A DNA stretch of 64,000 bases from Primorskyibacter marinus (GCF_003313245.1 NZ_QJSD01000006.1:1-64000); one strand, 5' to 3'; numbered from the stretch's first letter, positions 18,638 to 27,608 are shown. The notes: a model not told the origin generated them from the sequence alone. Program-made: numbers and translations.

Positions 18638-19405
18638 TTGGCCGACGACATGCTGAAAATAGCGCTGGAGGGCAATGTCGCAACGCTGACGATAGATCGC
18701 CCCGGCAAACGCAACGCCATGTGCGATCAGTTGGTGAACGAGATAGACGCCTTCTTTTCCAACCCGCCGGAGCAGGCAAAGGTGGCGATCCTGACCGGGA
18801 CCGGGGGGCATTTCTGCTCTGGTCTCGATCTGGAGGAACACACTGCGCGTAGTGGCGAAGACACGCTTTATCATTCACGGCACTGGCACAGTGTGATGGA
18901 CAAGATCCAGTTTGGCCGTTTACCAGTCGTTTCGGCGATGTACGGTGCCGTCATCGGCGGCGGGCTTGAGATCGCGGCCGCCACGCATGTGCGTATTGCC
19001 GAACCATCGACCATGTTCCAACTGCCAGAAGGCCGTCGCGGCATCTTTGTGGGCGGCGGTGCCACCGTTCGCGTGGGCCGGATACTCGGGGCGGATCGCA
19101 TGACAGAGATGATGTTGACCGGGCGCAAATATTCCGCCGATGAAGGTCTGGCGCTTGGCCTGTGTCATTACAGCGTGGGCGAAGGCGAAGCGATGGAACT
19201 GGCGCGCGAATTGGCGGGCAAGATCGCGCGCAACGCGCCGATGTCCAATTACCTGATGATCAATGCGATCTCGCGGATCGACGATATGTCCAAGACCGAT
19301 GGGCTTTTCGCCGAAAGCCTCTGCGCCGCGCTGTCGGTGACCACGCCTGACGCCGCCGAAGGGCTTCGCGCCTTTCTGGACAAACGCGCGCCAAAGTTTC
19401 GCTGA
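18638..19405 (+). CDS. Enoyl-CoA hydratase/isomerase family protein
   Basis: 255 residues, crotonase fold. SGLDLEEH supplies the first oxyanion-hole region and YGAVIGGGLEIAAATHVRIA the second. Of the two acidic catalytic residues usual in hydratases, one Glu is seen in FQLPEGRRG while the second position has a glycine-rich GIFVGGGA stretch, so it may not be a plain hydratase. The TTG at 18638 follows AGGAGGG by 4 bases; an ATG at 18650 is the alternative. It is in the same direction as its neighbours but separated by more than 100 bases on both sides. Confidence 0.85.
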   Translation: MADDMLKIALEGNVATLTIDRPGKRNAMCDQLVNEIDAFFSNPPEQAKVAILTGTGGHFCSGLDLEEHTARSGEDTLYHSRHWHSVMDKIQFGRLPVVSAMYGAVIGGGLEIAAATHVRIAEPSTMFQLPEGRRGIFVGGGATVRVGRILGADRMTEMMLTGRKYSADEGLALGLCHYSVGEGEAMELARELAGKIARNAPMSNYLMINAISRIDDMSKTDGLFAESLCAALSVTTPDAAEGLRAFLDKRAPKFR

Positions 19406-19452
19406 ACGCCAAGCCTGACCCCCAGGTCATCCGTTGTGGCAGAGAATTACCC

Positions 19453-19472
19453 GCCCCGGTCTTGGCCGGGGC
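19453..19472 (+). terminator. GC-rich hairpin between crotonase and LLM oxidoreductase genes
   Basis: GCCCCGG (19453-19459) pairs with CCGGGGC (19466-19472) around a 6-base loop. No T-run follows. It could be a weak terminator or a processing signal. Confidence 0.35.
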
Positions 19473-19510
19473 CTCTGCACCCCCTACCTAAGCGACAACC
19501 GGAGGTTCTC

Positions 19511-20518
19511 ATGCAGCAATTTTCCCTTCTCGACCTGTCGCCGATTCCCGAAGGTGGCGCCGCAGCCGATGCCCTTGCCAATACCGTCGATTTGGCGCGC
19601 GCCGCGGAACGCGCGGGCTATCATCGTTATTGGCTGGCGGAACATCACAACATGCCCGGCATCGCCAGCGCCGCGACCTCGCTTGTCATTGGCCATGTTG
19701 CCGCCGCGACGAAAACCATGCGGGTGGGTGCGGGCGGCATCATGCTGCCCAACCATGCGCCGTTGGTCGTTGCCGAACAATTCGGAACGCTGGCCACGCT
19801 TTACCCCGGACGGATCGACCTTGGTCTTGGCCGCGCGCCGGGCACCGACATGGCAACCGCCCGCGCCCTGCGCCGCCACATGGCACCAGAGGACAGCTTT
19901 CCGCAGGATGTGCAGGAACTACTGGGCTATTTCGCCGATCCGGCAGAGGGCGCACCGGTCAAGGCCATCCCCGGCGAAGGCACGCATGTGCCGGTCTGGA
20001 TCCTCGGGTCCAGCCTGTATGGTGCGCAACTGGCGGCCTATCTGGGCCTGCCCTACGCGTTCGCTTCGCATTTCGCACCCGCGATGTTGGAAGAGGCGCT
20101 GGCCACCTATCGTGCCACGTTCCGGCCCTCAGCTCACCTTGACCGCCCGCATGTCATGGTCGCCGCAGGAGTCTGCGCCGCCAATACGGACGAGGAGGCG
20201 GCCTTTCTGAAATCCTCGCAGATGCTGGCCTTTGCCCGTCTGCGCACCGGCCGCCCCGGCAAGCTGCCCCGCCCAGTGACGGATGTCACGCAAGAGATAC
20301 CGCCTGCGATCATGGCGCAGGTCGGTCACGCGCTGTCTGTGTCCGCCACCGGTTCGAAGGAGACGGTCACGCGGCAGCTTTCAGCAATCATCGAGGCGCA
20401 TCAACCCGACGAGCTGATGGTCACGGGCATGATCCACGATCCCGCCGCGCGCATACGGTCCTTCGAAATCGCGGCAGATGTGCTGAAAGGCCTGCGCGTC
20501 ACCCCTGCGGCGGCGTGA
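19511..20518 (+). CDS. LLM-class flavin-dependent oxidoreductase (luciferase-like monooxygenase)
   Basis: 335 residues, TIM-barrel flavin-dependent family with bacterial luciferase alpha-type fold. The N-terminal [11 protein letters not shown], then [11 protein letters not shown] and [19 protein letters not shown], are signatures of the YhbW/MsnO8-like group. GGAGG at 19501-19505 fixes the ATG at 19511, although the frame stays open upstream to 19436. There is no separate flavin reductase next to it. The substrate is unknown. Confidence 0.9.
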   Translation: MQQFSLLDLSPIPEGGAAADALANTVDLARAAERAGYHRYWLAEHHNMPGIASAATSLVIGHVAAATKTMRVGAGGIMLPNHAPLVVAEQFGTLATLYPGRIDLGLGRAPGTDMATARALRRHMAPEDSFPQDVQELLGYFADPAEGAPVKAIPGEGTHVPVWILGSSLYGAQLAAYLGLPYAFASHFAPAMLEEALATYRATFRPSAHLDRPHVMVAAGVCAANTDEEAAFLKSSQMLAFARLRTGRPGKLPRPVTDVTQEIPPAIMAQVGHALSVSATGSKETVTRQLSAIIEAHQPDELMVTGMIHDPAARIRSFEIAADVLKGLRVTPAAA

Positions 20519-20586
20519 GCCTGTCATCCGCTTGACCTTCCGCATCCCCTGACAGAATCTGCGCGCAACCGCGCAAGGAGATCCCT

Positions 20587-21828
20587 ATGACCAAGTCCCC
20601 CATTGATCCGCAACTGCTCGACCGTCTGGCAGAGGTTGCCGTCCGCACCGGGCTGAACCTGCAACCGGGGCAGGACCTTGTGCTGACGGCCCCCGTGGAC
20701 GCGCTGCCACTGGTGCGCCGGGTCGCTGCGGCTGCGTATCGCGCGGGTGCCGGGCTGGTCACGCCGATCCTGTCCGATGCCGAGGTTATGCTGGCACGCT
20801 ATCAAAACGCCACTGACGACAGCTTTGATCGCGCCCCCGGCTGGCTGTATGAAGGCATGGCGGCCGCCTATGACAGCGGCGCGGCGCGCATGGCCATCTC
20901 TGCCGATGATCCGATGATGCTGGCGGACGAGGATCCCGAAAAGGTATCCCGTGCGGGCAAGGCCAATTCCATCGCCTACAAACCCGCGCTCAGCAAGATA
21001 TCCAATTTTGACATCAACTGGTCGATCGCCAGCTACCCCTCTGCCGGATGGGCGCGGCGTGTGTTTCCCGACTTGCCCGAGGATGAGGCGGTGGCCAAAC
21101 TGGCTGACGCGATCTTTGCGGCGTCGCGCGTGACGAATGACGACCCCGTGGCGGCATGGGCGGACCATAACGCCACCTTGCGGGCGCGTACCGAATGGCT
21201 GAACAGCCAGCGTTTTGATGCGCTGCATTTCAACAGTCCGGGTGCAGATCTGACTGTCGGTCTGGCCGATGGTCACGAATGGCATGGCGGGGCATCCGAA
21301 TCCAACAACGGGATCATCTGCAACCCCAATATCCCGACCGAGGAAGTCTTTACCACGCCCCACGCCGCCCGCACCGAAGGCCATGTCCGCGCCACGAAAC
21401 CGCTGGCGCATCAGGGCAGCCTGATCGAGGATATCGAAGTCCGCTTTGAAGGGGGCCGGATCGTCGAGGCCAAGGCATCCCGAGGAGAGGCCGTACTGCA
21501 CAAGCTGCTGGACAGCGACGAGGGTGCAAGACGCCTGGGCGAAGTGGCGCTGGTGCCGCATAGCTCTCCGATTTCGCAATCAGGCCTGCTGTTCTACAAC
21601 ACGCTATTTGACGAAAACGCCGCCTGCCACATCGCGCTTGGGCAGTGCTATTCCAAATGCTTCCTGAACGGGGCAGAGCTTTCGGAAGAGCAGATCACCG
21701 CGCAGGGCGGCAATTCCAGCATGATCCATGTCGATTGGATGATCGGCGGGGCAGAGACGGATATTGACGGCATCTTGCCCGATGGCACCACCGTGCCGGT
21801 GTTCCGCCAAGGCGAATGGGCGCAGTGA
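20587..21828 (+). CDS. M29-family aminopeptidase (AmpS/PepS type)
   Basis: 413 residues, cytoplasmic metallo-aminopeptidase with two metal ions. It starts with LAEVAVRTGLNLQPGQDLVL, the typical N-terminus. The metal-ligand region is seen in CNPNIPTEEVFTTPH, ARTEGHVRATKPLAHQG and VALVPHSSPISQSGLLFYNT, followed by HIALGQCYS. AAGGAG lies just before the ATG. The length fits the family (about 410). It probably forms a loose transcription unit with the LLM gene 68 bases upstream. Confidence 0.93.
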   Translation: MTKSPIDPQLLDRLAEVAVRTGLNLQPGQDLVLTAPVDALPLVRRVAAAAYRAGAGLVTPILSDAEVMLARYQNATDDSFDRAPGWLYEGMAAAYDSGAARMAISADDPMMLADEDPEKVSRAGKANSIAYKPALSKISNFDINWSIASYPSAGWARRVFPDLPEDEAVAKLADAIFAASRVTNDDPVAAWADHNATLRARTEWLNSQRFDALHFNSPGADLTVGLADGHEWHGGASESNNGIICNPNIPTEEVFTTPHAARTEGHVRATKPLAHQGSLIEDIEVRFEGGRIVEAKASRGEAVLHKLLDSDEGARRLGEVALVPHSSPISQSGLLFYNTLFDENAACHIALGQCYSKCFLNGAELSEEQITAQGGNSSMIHVDWMIGGAETDIDGILPDGTTVPVFRQGEWAQ

Positions 21829-22044
21829 TCCGACGGGACGTCCGCAGAAAACCGCTTTGCCGGACCGCATTTTAGACAAAAACGGGGCGTAGAGTCGGCG
21901 CTGGCACCTTTTCTTCAACGTCGGGGGGGGCGGTCGGCACTTGCAGCCGCAACGCTCTTGACCGGTGGTGAAGCCTTGATAGGTTCGCGCGGTCTGCCCC
22001 GTGCGATTTGCGACGTGACGGCAGAACAAAGGACGATACAGACG

Positions 22045-22953
22045 ATGACGCAGGCAGACTGGATCGCCGTCGATTGGGGCACCTCCAACGTGCGGGCCTG
22101 GATCTTTGACGAAAGAAACGAGGTGGTCGCCACGGCGTCCAGCGACAAGGGCATGGGATCGCTTGATCCGGCCGGGTTTGAACCGGCGCTGATCGAACTG
22201 GTCGGTCAATATCTTCCCGAGGCTGGCACAGTGCCGGTGATCGCCTGCGGCATGGTCGGCGCGCGGCAAGGCTGGGTGGAGGCACCCTATGCCACATGCC
22301 CCTGCCCGCCGCCGGGTCTTGCAGACGCCGTATCGGCAACCGCTGCGGACCCACGGCTGGACCTGTCCATCCTGCCCGGCGTCAAACAGTCCGCCCCAGC
22401 GGATGTGATGCGCGGCGAAGAAACCCAGATCGGCGGATTTCTTGCGGCAGAGCCGGGCTTCGACGGCATCCTCTGCCTGCCCGGTACGCATACCAAATGG
22501 GTGCATATCAGCGCGGGCGAGATTGTCAGCTTTCGCACTTGCATGACCGGAGAGATCTTTGCGCTGTTGTCGCGGCAATCTGTGCTGCGGTTCGCCGTGA
22601 CGGGCGACGGCTGGGACGCACAGAGCTTTCGCGCTGCGGTCAGCGATGCCATGTCATCGCCACAGAACTTCAGCGCGTGGCTTTTCGGCCTGCGCGCAGA
22701 CTCCTTGTTGAACGGAACGGGTGTGGATGTATCGCGGGCGCGCCTGTCCGGCCTGCTGCTTGGCCTCGAACTGGCGGGCACCAAACCTTATTGGCTGGGA
22801 CGTGAGGTGGTGATTGTCGGCGCGCCCGCGCTGAGCGATCTTTACGTCACGGCCTTGGCAGAACAAGGCGTCTCTGCGCGGTTTATGGACGGCGGCGACC
22901 TGTCGCTTGCAGGCATCCGCGCCGCCCGCGCACAGATGGAGAGCAGAACATGA
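22045..22953 (+). CDS. dgoK: 2-dehydro-3-deoxygalactonokinase
   Basis: 302 residues, ASKHA-fold kinase that phosphorylates 2-keto-3-deoxygalactonate at C6 in the DeLey-Doudoroff galactose pathway. The N-terminal phosphate loop is IAVDWGTSNVRAWIF, MRGEETQIGGFLA is a family block, and LPGTHTKWVHI follows. The start at 22045 is chosen because family similarity begins there (MTQADWIAVDWG) and AAGGA lies upstream, although the frame is open back to 21958. Its last bases overlap the aldolase start by 4 (ATGA), so the two are coupled. Confidence 0.93.
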   Translation: MTQADWIAVDWGTSNVRAWIFDERNEVVATASSDKGMGSLDPAGFEPALIELVGQYLPEAGTVPVIACGMVGARQGWVEAPYATCPCPPPGLADAVSATAADPRLDLSILPGVKQSAPADVMRGEETQIGGFLAAEPGFDGILCLPGTHTKWVHISAGEIVSFRTCMTGEIFALLSRQSVLRFAVTGDGWDAQSFRAAVSDAMSSPQNFSAWLFGLRADSLLNGTGVDVSRARLSGLLLGLELAGTKPYWLGREVVIVGAPALSDLYVTALAEQGVSARFMDGGDLSLAGIRAARAQMESRT

Positions 22954-23561
22954 GCCGAGAAATCATTGCCATCCTGCGCGGGGTACAGCCAGACGAGGTG
23001 CTGGAGATCGGCCGCGCGCTTGTCGATGCCGGGATTGACCGCATCGAAGTGCCTTTGAACTCGCCGGACCCACTGACGTCGATCGAACGTCTTGCGACGG
23101 GGCTGGAGGGACAAGCCACAGTGGGCGCGGGCACCGTCTTGACGCCAGAGCAGGTCACATCCGTTCACGAGGCAGGCGGCACGATCATCGTCTCCCCCGA
23201 TTGCAACCCGGCGGTGATTGACCGGACCAAGGCGCTGGACATCCTGTCCTATCCGGGGGTCGCCACGCCGACCGAGTGTTTCACCGCGTTGCGCCACGGC
23301 GCGGACGGGCTGAAGTTCTTCCCGGCCTTCCTGATCGGCACCAAGGGGCTGGCGGCAATATCGGCGGTTCTGCCGCAGGGCACAAAAACCTATGCGGTCG
23401 GCGGCGTGGGCCCGGATAATTTTTCGGATTGGTTCGCCGTCGGTGTAACCGGCTTTGGTCTTGGAACCGGCATCTACAAACCCGGATTTTCCGCCAGCGA
23501 TGTCGCAGAGCGGGCGCGGGCCATCGTGGCGGCCTATGATCGCAATGCATCAGGCAGGTGA
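22950..23561 (+). CDS. dgoA: 2-dehydro-3-deoxy-6-phosphogalactonate aldolase
   Basis: 203 residues, class I aldolase of the KDPG/KDPGal family. It splits KDPGal to pyruvate and glyceraldehyde-3-phosphate. GVQPDEVLEIGRALVDAGID opens the barrel, GAGTVLTPEQV and SPDCNPAVI are the typical middle motifs, and the Schiff-base Lys is in GADGLKFFPA. It is translationally coupled to dgoK. No galactose dehydrogenase, lactonase, galactonate dehydratase or transporter is in the window, so the rest of the pathway must be elsewhere. Confidence 0.94.
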   Translation: MSREIIAILRGVQPDEVLEIGRALVDAGIDRIEVPLNSPDPLTSIERLATGLEGQATVGAGTVLTPEQVTSVHEAGGTIIVSPDCNPAVIDRTKALDILSYPGVATPTECFTALRHGADGLKFFPAFLIGTKGLAAISAVLPQGTKTYAVGGVGPDNFSDWFAVGVTGFGLGTGIYKPGFSASDVAERARAIVAAYDRNASGR

Positions 23562-23747
23562 ACCGGCCCTGACAATCCGTGACACTGCATGGGGGCGACC
23601 TTGGCAGCTCGAATTCTGCCGCCGGGGAACTGCGGGACGGCAAGCGCAGATTGGAATTATGGACTACCCGCCGGATCGCTGCGATATTTGTTTCTCAAAG
23701 CATTCCCTTGCGGATGCCCAGGATCTGAAACAGGAACAGCTTCACCG

Positions 23748-24482
23748 ATGCCCTCTTCTGCTTCATCCGGCCCCACTGCGCTGATCGTGGCGCATGGAAG
23801 CCCCTCTGATCCGGACGGACAGGAACGCGCGCTGGCGGATCTGGCCGCGCGCGCCGCAGCGCATTTGCCCGGCTGGCAGGTTTCCAGCGCGACGCTTGCC
23901 TGCAAAGGACGGCTCGAAGAGGAATGCGCGCGACTCGGCACGCCGATGATTTATCCGTTTTTCATGGCCGAAGGCTATTTCACGCGCAATGTGCTGGCCC
24001 AAAAATCCGCAGATCTGGGCCTGACCATGCTGCCGCCCTTCGGCGTGGACCCGGCGTTGGAAGACGTTGCCGAGACTGTCTTGCGTGATCGGCTTCGGGC
24101 GCTGGGTTGGGAGGTCGCGGAAACCGATCTGCTGATCGCAGCCCATGGCAGCGCGGTTTCCAAAACCAGCCGCAACAGCGCACAACGCTTCGCTAAGGAA
24201 ATGATGGCGCGATGCGGTTTTCTCAGCGTCGCGACAGGCTATGTCGAAGAGCCGCCGTTTCTCGCGGACGCGGCCCGCGGCCTTGGCGCACAAAGTATCT
24301 GCCTTGCCCATTTTGCGCTCCGCTCCGGCCATGTCGAGGTCGACTTGCCCGAAGCGTTCGAAGTCGCCAGATTTCGTGGCCCAGTATTGCCACCGATGAT
24401 CGAATGGCCCGAAACACCCGGACTGATCGCAAACAGCCTTCTGGCAGCGCATGCATCCTTGCCAGCGGGCCGACCATCCTGA
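23748..24482 (+). CDS. CbiX/SirB-type chelatase-like protein
   Basis: 244 residues with two repeated CbiX-like halves, each beginning with a hydrophobic strand and His-Gly (ALIVAHGSPSD and LLIAAHGSAVS). The fold inserts cobalt, nickel or iron into sirohydrochlorin-type rings, the first His being the metal ligand. VATGYVEEPPFLADAARGLG in the second half is a family block. The start at 23748 is the first Met before the domain, with AGGA 12 bases upstream; the open frame reaches 23589. No cobalamin or siroheme genes are nearby, so the metal and ring are uncertain. Confidence 0.8.
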   Translation: MPSSASSGPTALIVAHGSPSDPDGQERALADLAARAAAHLPGWQVSSATLACKGRLEEECARLGTPMIYPFFMAEGYFTRNVLAQKSADLGLTMLPPFGVDPALEDVAETVLRDRLRALGWEVAETDLLIAAHGSAVSKTSRNSAQRFAKEMMARCGFLSVATGYVEEPPFLADAARGLGAQSICLAHFALRSGHVEVDLPEAFEVARFRGPVLPPMIEWPETPGLIANSLLAAHASLPAGRPS

Positions 24483-24663
24483 GCGGGCAGGCGTGACCAG
24501 CGCAATTCAAGCGTCTTTGCTGCTCTCAGTTGGTGGGCAACGAGATTTAGTCTTGAAACGTGTTTTCCCTGCCCCGGCACGCCGTGCCTGGTGGCGGACT
24601 GTCAGTGCCTCACATCCTGCATGCAAGGCGACCGGACCGCTATGAAAATCTGCGGACCCGGGG

Positions 24664-24688
24664 CTTGAAATCACCGATTGCCCCACCC
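24664..24688 (+). promoter_or_regulatory. Candidate heat-shock sigma factor (RpoH) promoter of hsp20
   Basis: CTTGAAA (24664-24670) is followed after 11 bases by CCCACCC (24682-24688), close to the RpoH pattern CTTGAAA-N11-16-CCCATnT. It would give a leader of about 95 bases before hsp20. A second candidate lies at 24552 (CTTGAAA, 13 bases, CCCCGG). Only one need be real. Confidence 0.4.
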
Positions 24689-24770
24689 AATTCTTTCAGT
24701 GTCGGAACGCTGATGATCAGGTTCCGGCATAACTCACGGCCTGTCCGCACTTGGAAGGCCGCTATAGGTA

Positions 24771-24785
24771 TCGCTCAATGGAGGA
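24771..24785 (+). promoter_or_regulatory. ROSE-like RNA thermometer hairpin masking the hsp20 ribosome binding site
   Basis: UCGCUC (24771-24776) can pair with GAGGA (24781-24785) across a short AAUG loop, leaving the G at 24773 bulged. This reproduces the ROSE signature, a conserved U(U/C)GCU opposite the Shine-Dalgarno sequence with an extrahelical G, known upstream of alphaproteobacterial small heat-shock genes. The hairpin is 5 bases before the ATG. Heating would melt it and free GGAGGA. Confidence 0.6.
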
Positions 24786-24790
24786 TGACC

Positions 24791-25261
24791 ATGCGAAGCT
24801 TTGATCTTGCACCGCTGTATCGTGCAACTGTCGGATTCGATCAGATTGCCGACCTTATGGACCGTGTTCTGACCAATGATGTCAGCCAGCCCAGCTACCC
24901 ACCCTATAACATCGAAAAAACCGCAGATGACACCTACCGCATCTCAATCGCGGTTGCCGGCTTTAGTGACGCCGATCTGTCGGTCGAGGTAAAGGAACAG
25001 GCGCTTGTCGTGTCCGCCCGCAAGGCCGACGATGAGACTGCGCACAGCTACCTGCACCGAGGCATCGCCACCCGCGCGTTCGAGCGCCGTTTTGCGCTTG
25101 CCGATCACGTCCGGGTCATTGGGGCCAGCCATGCCGACGGTATGTTGCATATCGATTTGCAGCGCGAAATCCCCGAAGCGCTGAAACCGCGACGGATCGA
25201 GATTTCCCGTCAGAGCAAGGCGATCGACAAGGACGTCGTGGACGCCCAATCGGTGAACTGA
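24791..25261 (+). CDS. Small heat-shock protein, Hsp20/alpha-crystallin family (IbpA-like)
   Basis: 156 residues, ATP-independent chaperone that holds unfolding proteins. It starts MRSFDLAPLYRATVGFDQI, the classic IbpA/HspA N-terminus. The alpha-crystallin domain spans about 33-130, with YNIEKTADDTYRISIAVAGF and the terminal signature MLHIDLQREIPEALKPRRIE. GGAGG at 24780-24784 fixes the start, although the frame is open to 24560. It is followed by a strong terminator and is probably controlled by the upstream heat-shock promoter and RNA thermometer. Confidence 0.95.
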   Translation: MRSFDLAPLYRATVGFDQIADLMDRVLTNDVSQPSYPPYNIEKTADDTYRISIAVAGFSDADLSVEVKEQALVVSARKADDETAHSYLHRGIATRAFERRFALADHVRVIGASHADGMLHIDLQREIPEALKPRRIEISRQSKAIDKDVVDAQSVN

Positions 25262-25315
25262 CCTTGCGCTAAAGCGGACAGGGCCAGCCCTGCCCGTCTA
25301 CGCATATGCTTATCG

Positions 25316-25353
25316 AAGGCCCGACGCACCCCGTGACGCGTCGGGCCTTTTCG
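25316..25353 (+). terminator. Rho-independent terminator after hsp20
   Basis: GGCCCGACGC (25318-25327) pairs perfectly with GCGTCGGGCC (25338-25347) around a 10-base loop, preceded by AA and followed by TTTTCGTTTTG. It lies 55 bases after the stop codon and 10 bases before the convergent oxidoreductase stop. Confidence 0.9.
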
Positions 25354-25362
25354 TTTTGTCCA

Positions 25363-26373
25363 TCATGCGGCGGGCGCGGCAGATTTCGCTTCTGCGCTGG
25401 ACATGCGCAGAACAACCGTGCCTTTGCGATGGCGCGTTTCGACGGCTCTGTGTGCCTCGGCAAAATCAGTCATGGGATAGACGGTATCGACGACGGCGCG
25501 CAGATCGCCCGCCGACAGCCAACCCGCCAGCAGTTGCATGTCTTCACGACGATCGCCGCTAACGCCGATCCGGATGCGCCGTCCTCCGTGAAACCTCGCC
25601 CAAAGCGCCTGCCACATCTCTGCCATGCCAAAGTTCAGCGGGATGAACTGGCCTTTGGGCTTCAACGCGCCACGAATACCCATGAAATCTGTCGCGCCTA
25701 CAGTGTCGAACACGACATCGTAGCGATTGGCCACATCGGTGAAATCCTCGGCGCGGTAATCAATCATTTCATCGGCACCGAGGTTACGCAGCAAGAGATG
25801 GTTTGCTGCACTGGCGACACCGGTCACGCGCGCGCCCATCCGTTTGGCAATCTGCACTGCATAACTGCCCACACCGCCCGAAGCACCGACAATCAGCACG
25901 GACTGGCCCGGCGTGATCCTGGCAAAATCGCGCAGGAATACCAACGCTGACAAAGCACCGAACGGAGTGGCTGCGGCCTCTTCATCGGTGACGGTGTCAG
26001 GCGTGTGGACGACCGCCCCATCCTGCGCAATGGTCAGATATTCTGCGTGCGCGCCCTTGCCGGACACCCCGAAAACCCGGTCGCCCGGCGCGAACCCGTC
26101 AACGTTTTGCCCGGCTCCGACCACCTTTCCAGCGAAAACGCCGCCAAGGATCTTGTTGCGCGGACGAAACAGCCCGAACATCAAGCGGCCCGGCACCGCC
26201 AGGACTCCCGGAAATTCAGCAGCACGCATCCGCCAATCGGCCGTGGTGACGCTGCTGGCTGTCACCCTGACCAGCAACTCGTTCGCGCGCGGCACAGGTT
26301 GTGGCACCTCTTCCATCTTCAGAACCTCTGGCGGCCCGTAATGATCTTGGACAATTGCTTTCATAATATTCAC
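25363..26373 (-). CDS. Medium-chain NAD(P)H quinone oxidoreductase-like protein
   Basis: 336 residues, zeta-crystallin/QOR branch of the MDR superfamily. The N-terminal GroES-like domain begins MKAIVQDHYGPPEVLKMEEV and lacks the catalytic zinc cysteine and histidine set. The Rossmann motif is VLIVGASGGVGSYAVQIAK at about residue 150. LGADEMIDYR is the usual cofactor-selecting segment. It is divergent from a LysR gene 78 bases away, which suggests that regulator controls it. The substrate is unknown, and electrophile or quinone detoxification is typical. Confidence 0.9.
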   Translation of the reverse strand: MNIMKAIVQDHYGPPEVLKMEEVPQPVPRANELLVRVTASSVTTADWRMRAAEFPGVLAVPGRLMFGLFRPRNKILGGVFAGKVVGAGQNVDGFAPGDRVFGVSGKGAHAEYLTIAQDGAVVHTPDTVTDEEAAATPFGALSALVFLRDFARITPGQSVLIVGASGGVGSYAVQIAKRMGARVTGVASAANHLLLRNLGADEMIDYRAEDFTDVANRYDVVFDTVGATDFMGIRGALKPKGQFIPLNFGMAEMWQALWARFHGGRRIRIGVSGDRREDMQLLAGWLSAGDLRAVVDTVYPMTDFAEAHRAVETRHRKGTVVLRMSSAEAKSAAPAA

Positions 26374-26451
26374 CTAAGGTTAATCATCGCTTGGGTATGT
26401 AGCTAGCTGTACGAAAGAACCGCGTAAATTGACCAGAAAAGCAGGGATGCT

Positions 26452-27363
26452 ATGCATGATTGCATGGATTGGCGGAATGTAAACTTCGACTGGAATCGCG
26501 CGCGCGCTTTTCTTGTCACAGCCGAAGAAGGCTCTTTATCGGCAGCCGCGCGTGCGCTTGGCGTCGCGCAGCCCACCCTTGGCCGTCAGGTGACTGCGCT
26601 TGAGGAAGAACTGGGCGTTACTCTGTTCGAACGCGTGCCGCGCGGGCTGGAACTGACAACTGCCGGGCTTGACCTTGTGGAACATGTCCGGGCCATGGGC
26701 AATGCCGCAAGCCGCGTGTCGCTGGCCGCAACCGGCCAGTCCCTGACGGTAGAGGGTCAGATCACCATCACAGCGTCCGAAATTTACTCTGCCTATCTGT
26801 TGCCGCCAATCCTTGCTCGGTTGCGCGACATGGCACCGGGGGTCGAGGTTGAGGTCGTGGCAAGCAACACGGTCCGGGATCTCAGGCGGCGCGAGGCGGA
26901 CATCGCCATTCGCAACACCCGCCCGACGCAGCCTGACCTGATCGGCAAACTGGTGGCAGAGGATCGCGCGGCGCTTTATGCCACCCCCGGCTATCTGAAA
27001 AGCCTTGGCCATCCGCAAAGCCCCGAAGACCTTAAAGATGCCGATTTCATCGGGCTGGAGAATCTCGACCAGCTGATTGAGGGCCTGAATGCGCAAGGTT
27101 TCGATCTGGCGCGCCGCAACTTTCCGATACAAACCGAAAACCATCTCGTGCATTGGCAAATGGCGCGGCACGGGCTGGGCATTGGCATCGGCCCCTGTCA
27201 TCTGGGCGATCGCGACCCCGGCCTTGCCCGCGTCTTGCCAGAGGCAGAACCGATCCGTTTTCCGATCTGGCTTGTCGCGCACCGCGAATTGCAAACCAGC
27301 CGCCGCGTACGCTTGGTCTATGATTTGCTGACCGCAGAACTGCCCGCACTTTTGGGTGAATGA
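26452..27363 (+). CDS. LysR-family transcriptional regulator
   Basis: 303 residues. The winged helix-turn-helix is at about 12-75 (LSAAARALGVAQPTLGRQVT), followed by a LysR substrate domain with MARHGLGIGIGP near the C-terminal end. ATG codons at 26452 and 26464 are both possible; the second starts MDWRNVNFDWNRARAF, closer to relatives. Divergent from the quinone oxidoreductase, with an AGCTAGCT palindrome at 26401-26408 between them as a possible operator core. It probably controls that gene and itself. Confidence 0.9.
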   Translation: MHDCMDWRNVNFDWNRARAFLVTAEEGSLSAAARALGVAQPTLGRQVTALEEELGVTLFERVPRGLELTTAGLDLVEHVRAMGNAASRVSLAATGQSLTVEGQITITASEIYSAYLLPPILARLRDMAPGVEVEVVASNTVRDLRRREADIAIRNTRPTQPDLIGKLVAEDRAALYATPGYLKSLGHPQSPEDLKDADFIGLENLDQLIEGLNAQGFDLARRNFPIQTENHLVHWQMARHGLGIGIGPCHLGDRDPGLARVLPEAEPIRFPIWLVAHRELQTSRRVRLVYDLLTAELPALLGE

Positions 27364-27569
27364 ACCTCCCGCCGCGACGTGCCGTCATGCAGATGCGCCA
27401 ACACCGCAGCACCGGCCCAACGATGCCCACCGGTTTGGCACAATGCTCGCCACGCCCATTCATTCGCTTCACGAACGGTAGGATGCATCGGCAGGATTGC
27501 TTCCAACGCCCAATGTCCAAGTATCGAAACCGCTGCCGGGTTTGCGAGTGTATTGTCACAGGCGCAGCG
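27364..27569 (+). other. Untranslated stretch between LysR stop and a distant terminator
   Basis: About 200 bases without a supported gene, ending in a very strong plus-strand terminator. It is either a long 3' tail of the LysR transcript or a separate small RNA. I see no clear promoter hexamers. Confidence 0.4.
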
Positions 27570-27608
27570 GCACCCTGGTCCTGCCTGACCAGGGTGCCCG
27601 AGGTTTTT
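27570..27608 (+). terminator. Very strong Rho-independent terminator, plus strand
   Basis: GCACCCTGGTC (27570-27580) is perfectly complementary to GACCAGGGTGC (27587-27597) around a 6-base loop, with TTTTT at 27604-27608 on the plus side. The minus side lacks T residues, so it serves plus-strand transcription although the last plus-strand gene ended 206 bases earlier. Confidence 0.75.

Noticed and set aside
21842-21873. Possible hairpin after the M29 aminopeptidase gene
   Set aside because: The arms (GTCCG and CGGAC) are only five bases with a 16-base gap and no T-run, so I do not call it a terminator.
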